Assembly: GCF_000425865.1 (NCBI RefSeq) | Contig: NZ_AUEG01000011.1 | Span: 1-55,752, forward strand | Reading direction: 5' to 3' | DNA length: 55,752 nt | DNA from: Lacticigenium naphthae DSM 19658 | GTDB lineage: Bacteria; Bacillota; Bacilli; Lactobacillales; Carnobacteriaceae_A | In this document: piece by piece, positions 53,038 to 55,752 of the stretch | Numbering within the stretch: position 1 is the first letter of the stretch | Layout of the letters: every line of letters begins with the position of its first letter | Translations under genes and position numbers: made by a program | Notes under the pieces: model-generated | Databases searched by the model: none | What the model was told of the DNA's origin: nothing | What the model saw: only the letters and a program-made list of their open reading frames with translations

Positions 53038-54741
53038 ATGAATGGATCCTCTCTTGCAAGTGGAGAAATAATTTATCAAATCTATCCTAAAAGTTTCCAA
53101 GACACCACTCAAGATGGAATGGGTGATTTAAAAGGCATTATAAAAAGACTGGATTACATTAAAAAACTAGGTGTCACAACAATTTGGTTGAATCCTATTT
53201 TTGAATCACCACAAGTCGACAATGGGTACGATGTTTCTGACTACTACACTGTTGATTCAATGTATGGGGATGCTTCAGATTTAGAAGAGCTGATTGAAAA
53301 AGCACATGAAAGAGATTTGAAGATCATGTTTGATATGGTTTTGAATCACACTTCAGAAGAACATATGTGGTTTCAGGAAGCTATTAAAGGAAAAGGAAAT
53401 CCATACCGCGATTATTATCTATGGGCCAGTGAAGAAACCCAAACAGGCCGCCCAAATAATTGGGCTTCGTTTTTGAAGGAATCCGCCTGGCAAAAAGAAC
53501 CCAACGGAGAAGATTATTACTTCCACTTATTTCATAAAGAAATGCCTGATTTAAATTGGAAAAATCCGAAAGTACGCGAAGAAATGTATGCTGTAGCTGA
53601 ATATTGGTTAAATAAAGGTGTAGACGGCTTACGTCTGGATGCGTTTATTCATATAGATAAAGAACCGGGGTATCCCTCTTTACCCTATATAGAACCAAGA
53701 GAAATAGCTATTGCTGAAGAGTTTTGTGCCAATTTACCTAATGTGAAAATTTATCTCAGTGAATTTGTTTCAAAATTAAAGGAGAATTATCCGGGAACCT
53801 ATATAGTAGGAGAAGCCTCATCTGCTTTGCCCGATCTTGCTTTAGAATACACCTATCCCCGTGAGTCTAAATGTGATTCGATCGTGTCCTTTCGATATTT
53901 CCCCGAAAAAAAAGTAGAAGGGGATGGTCCTTCTTTGCCGTTGGATCTAATGAAAAACCAACTGGATCACCGGGAATTTAAAAAAGTAATGAGTGAGTGG
54001 CAACGTGTGCTTGAACCCATGACAGAACCGACTCTTTACTTAAATAATCACGATATGCCACGGATAGTTTCCCGTTATGGAGATGAAGATAAGTTTAGAG
54101 ATGAGAGCAGTAAAACTTTCGCTACACTCATGTATCTTCAAAAAGGTGTTCCGGTCATCCTGTACGGCGAAGAAATCGGAATGAAAAATTTGATTTTAGA
54201 AACCTTAGAAGAAACAAAAATAGGTACGACCCCAGAAATCCGCGAATTTTTATTTGAAAATTTAATCAATCATAATTATTCAGTAGAAGAAGCCTTGAAA
54301 TTTTTAGAAATGAGAAACTTGTATGCTAGTCGGGGAGCAATGCAATGGACTACAGAAAAGTTTTCAGGCTTTTCAGCTGTTCGCCCGTGGTCCGGAGTCA
54401 ATAGTGAAAAGAAGTATACAGTTGAAGAACAAGAAGAAGATGATAATAGCATCTTAAACTTCTATCGAAACTTGTTGGTATTGAAAAAAACTGACCTATT
54501 TACTCGCGGAACGTTTGAAATGCAATTGAGTCCTGATAATATTTTTGCTTATAAGCGTGAATACGAAGGAGAATGTGCCTTGGTTTTTGCTAATCTTTCA
54601 GACCAAGATTGTTATATGGATGTTTCTGAATACATTACAAAACAATCAGAAGTTTTGTTTGAAAATGGTCAGGTAAAAGTTTCAGACGAGATTTTGACTT
54701 TCTCCCCCTATGCGTCTATCGTATGGAAATGTAATAAATAA
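53038..54741 (+). CDS. malL: Oligo-1,6-glucosidase / alpha-glucosidase (GH13)
   Basis: A 567-residue cytoplasmic GH13 enzyme of the oligo-1,6-glucosidase type. The N terminus IIYQIYPKSFQDTTQDGMGD and catalytic residues Asp201 (LRLDAFIH), Glu259 (VGEASS) and Asp339 (NNHDMPR) are evident. It probably hydrolyses alpha-1,6 (isomaltose) or short alpha-1,4 glucosides released by the neopullulanases; trehalose-6-phosphate hydrolase is a related alternative but no trehalose PTS gene is near. GAAAGGATGAAG precedes the ATG. Last gene of the locus. Confidence 0.9.
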   Translation: MNGSSLASGEIIYQIYPKSFQDTTQDGMGDLKGIIKRLDYIKKLGVTTIWLNPIFESPQVDNGYDVSDYYTVDSMYGDASDLEELIEKAHERDLKIMFDMVLNHTSEEHMWFQEAIKGKGNPYRDYYLWASEETQTGRPNNWASFLKESAWQKEPNGEDYYFHLFHKEMPDLNWKNPKVREEMYAVAEYWLNKGVDGLRLDAFIHIDKEPGYPSLPYIEPREIAIAEEFCANLPNVKIYLSEFVSKLKENYPGTYIVGEASSALPDLALEYTYPRESKCDSIVSFRYFPEKKVEGDGPSLPLDLMKNQLDHREFKKVMSEWQRVLEPMTEPTLYLNNHDMPRIVSRYGDEDKFRDESSKTFATLMYLQKGVPVILYGEEIGMKNLILETLEETKIGTTPEIREFLFENLINHNYSVEEALKFLEMRNLYASRGAMQWTTEKFSGFSAVRPWSGVNSEKKYTVEEQEEDDNSILNFYRNLLVLKKTDLFTRGTFEMQLSPDNIFAYKREYEGECALVFANLSDQDCYMDVSEYITKQSEVLFENGQVKVSDEILTFSPYASIVWKCNK

Positions 54742-54765
54742 GTGATCAATATACTTTTAAAAATA

Positions 54766-54865
54766 AAAAAACTACTCAGCTAGTAAAAGCGAGGGAGTAA
54801 TTTTTCAGCAAATTATCTTTTGACTGTTTAAAGTTGCTCCACAAACTTTTCGTGAGTAGTTTTTT
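54766..54865. repeat. Long-range inverted repeat after malL
   Basis: AAAAAACTACTCA (54766-54778) and TGAGTAGTTTTTT (54853-54865) are perfect 13-bp inverted repeats, 74 bases apart, with a small AAAGTT/AACTTT hairpin inside. The right arm runs into a long T-rich tract, so it may act as a branched terminator for malL. Confidence 0.6.
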
Positions 54866-55006
54866 CTTTTTTTACATAGACCGGGAAAGAATCTACTCTA
54901 CTGGATAAATAGAAGAGGCCCGTTTTCTTCAAAGGAAGTGTGGGGCAAGTAAATAGATAAAACTAAAAAAGTAGGTACGAATGGTGTATTCTTGTTTTTG
55001 TGTGTC

Positions 55007-55230
55007 TTATTGTTTGCAAACGTACGAGTTATATGTGAGATGAAAAAAGTGTGTCTTCCTTTAGCCGTGTAAGCGAAGAAAAGACGATCTGCTGCTCAAA
55101 ACAGATTCTTTATTGTTAAAGGAGTCAGCAAAGTAAAGATAGAAATCAAGGGAATCGAGAGTTGCATTCGTGTGCGCAGGTATTTTTGCTGCTAAAAACA
55201 CTGTTAATAGTGACTTTTAGCAGTTTTGGT
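55007..55230 (+). ncRNA. Candidate small transcript between malL and rrn
   Basis: A plausible promoter (TTATTG 55007-55012, 17 bases, TATATG 55030-55035) is followed by about 155 bases of non-coding sequence with a GATCTG...CAGATT hairpin. It ends in a strong terminator: CTGCTAAAA / TTTTAGCAG with an inner CACT/AGTG stem. A terminator without any upstream gene suggests a small RNA. I do not recognise the family. Confidence 0.3.
55189..55230 (+). terminator. Terminator upstream of the rRNA promoters
   Basis: CTGCTAAAA (55189-55197) pairs with TTTTAGCAG (55215-55223), with an inner CACT/AGTG stem, and runs into TTTTGGTTTATT. Confidence 0.75.
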
Positions 55231-55271
55231 TTATTATTTTGGTTTATTTTGAAATAATTATGTAATAAAGG

Positions 55272-55301
55272 TTGACCGACGTTTCAATACTATGGTAAGA
55301 T
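55272..55301 (+). promoter_or_regulatory. rRNA promoter P1
   Basis: TTGACC (55272-55277) and TAAGAT (55296-55301) are 18 bases apart. It is the weaker, upstream member of a tandem pair. Confidence 0.6.
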
Positions 55302-55371
55302 ATCTCTTGTCGGCAGAAAGAACAACAAATGAACAATGAGAAATTCATTTTCATTTTAATTGCAAAAACTG

Positions 55372-55400
55372 TTGACACGATAACGAAATATTGTTATGAT
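55372..55400 (+). promoter_or_regulatory. rRNA promoter P2
   Basis: A perfect -35 TTGACA (55372-55377), 17-base spacer and TATGAT (55395-55400), preceded by an A/T-rich upstream element, give a very strong rRNA promoter. Confidence 0.85.
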
Positions 55401-55433
55401 ATAAGAGTTGCTGGTAACGGCGACGCTGAATTG

Positions 55434-55455
55434 ACCTTTGAAAACTAAACAAAGC
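55434..55455 (+). promoter_or_regulatory. rrn leader antitermination (boxA-type) region
   Basis: CTTTGAAAACTAAACAAAGC is the conserved Firmicute rrn leader segment associated with antitermination and 16S processing. Confidence 0.6.
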
Positions 55456-55560
55456 AAACACAATCAAATGTGCAGGTGTCTTGATTTTTAATTAAGACAA
55501 CACAGGCAAAGTAAAATTTGCAAAAGAAATAACGTAACATTCAAATTGAGTCACAAACAC

Positions 55561-55752
55561 TTTAACGAGAGTTTGATCCTGGCTCAGGACGAACGCTGGC
55601 GGCATGCCTAATACATGCAAGTCGAACGCTGAAGCTCTCTGCTTGCAGAGAGTGGAAGAGTGGCGAACGGGTGAGTAACACGTGGGGAACCTGCCCATGA
55701 GAGGGGGATAACATCCGGAAACGGATGCTAATACCGCATAACTAAAGAAACC
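55561..55752 (+). rRNA. 16S ribosomal RNA, 3'-truncated by window edge
   Basis: Universal 5' sequences are present: GAGTTTGATCCTGGCTCAG and the GACGAACGCTGGCGGCATGC and ACATGCAAGTCGAACG blocks, followed by the V1 loop and TGGCGAACGGGTGAGTAACA. The start is approximate to a few bases. The V1/V2 sequence resembles Carnobacteriaceae (GATAACATCCGGAAACGGAT, ATACCGCATAAC). The rest of the rrn operon lies beyond the window. Confidence 0.97.

Larger units (their letters stand above)
54742..55560. other. Gene-free region upstream of the rRNA operon
   Basis: About 820 bases without a credible protein gene. From left to right it holds a widely spaced inverted repeat (54766-54865), a GC-poor stretch, a candidate promoter (55007-55035), a possible small transcript, a terminator (55189-55223), two rRNA promoters and the rrn leader. 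Confidence 0.8.

Noticed and set aside
55012-55025. cre-like site around GTTTGCAAACG upstream of rrn
   Set aside because: Aligning it to the cre consensus leaves several mismatches in the conserved core; the palindrome alone is not enough.

Overview
The window comes from a low-GC, motile Gram-positive bacterium, most likely a lactic acid bacterium of the family Carnobacteriaceae. The evidence is the first ~190 bases of a 16S rRNA gene at the right end, Bacillus-type Shine-Dalgarno sites, a MutY without the iron-sulfur cysteines, and a maltose phosphorylase / beta-phosphoglucomutase pathway. I cannot fix the genus from sequence alone. All genes from 1 to 24.6 kb lie on the + strand.

Region 1 (1-24650) is a flagellar gene cluster. 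A late-gene block (flagellin 3' part, flaG, fliD, a small unknown gene, fliS) ends at a clear terminator. After a 0.5-kb AT-rich gap with a candidate promoter comes one long, tightly packed operon: flgB-flgC-fliE-fliF-fliG-fliH-fliI-fliJ-fliK-flgD-(TIGR02530-like)-flgE-flbD/swrD-motA-motB-fliL-fliO-fliP-fliQ-fliR-flhB-flhA-sigma(FliA/SigD)-flhO-flhP-(FtsE-like ATPase). It encodes rod, MS ring, one switch protein (FliG), type III export apparatus, hook, stator and flagellar sigma factor. FliM, FliN/FliY, FlhF/FlhG, FlgK/L/M and chemotaxis genes are not in the window. Two oddities stand out: a 395-bp repeat array with terminal inverted repeats between flgE and flbD, and an FtsE-type ATPase without FtsX as the last gene before a 21-bp-stem terminator.

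Region 2 (24.7-39.4 kb) is mixed chromosomal backbone: a pair of small paralogous membrane proteins (Lin0367/Lin0368-like), a SWIM-SNF2 helicase, a C39-like cysteine peptidase whose start codon is missing or shifted, an AraC regulator, the 23S rRNA uridine methyltransferase RlmCD, a YflT-type stress protein, a PAS-GGDEF diguanylate cyclase, recX-mutY, a DUF402 phosphatase, an aromatic-acid-exporter-like membrane protein and perR.

Region 3 (39.4-54.75 kb) is a maltose/maltodextrin locus: LacI-type regulator, diacylglycerol-kinase-like protein, two tandem cytoplasmic neopullulanases, a MalEFG ABC importer (without its ATPase), MalA-like DUF1189 protein, maltose phosphorylase, beta-phosphoglucomutase and a GH13 oligo-1,6-glucosidase. 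Imported maltodextrins would be cut to maltose, phosphorolysed to glucose and beta-glucose-1-phosphate, then isomerised to glucose-6-phosphate. A 12-bp palindrome before the first neopullulanase recurs as a 10-bp half before malE, next to a near-consensus cre site that overlaps the malE -35 box. This points to local repressor control plus CcpA control.

Region 4 (54.75-55752) is an 0.8-kb gene-free stretch with hairpins and a possible small transcript, then two tandem rRNA promoters, the rrn leader and the 5' end of 16S rRNA, cut by the window edge. I did not find a clear-cut wholly new system; the best leads are the repeat array, the orphan FtsE-like ATPase and the peptidase with the displaced start.
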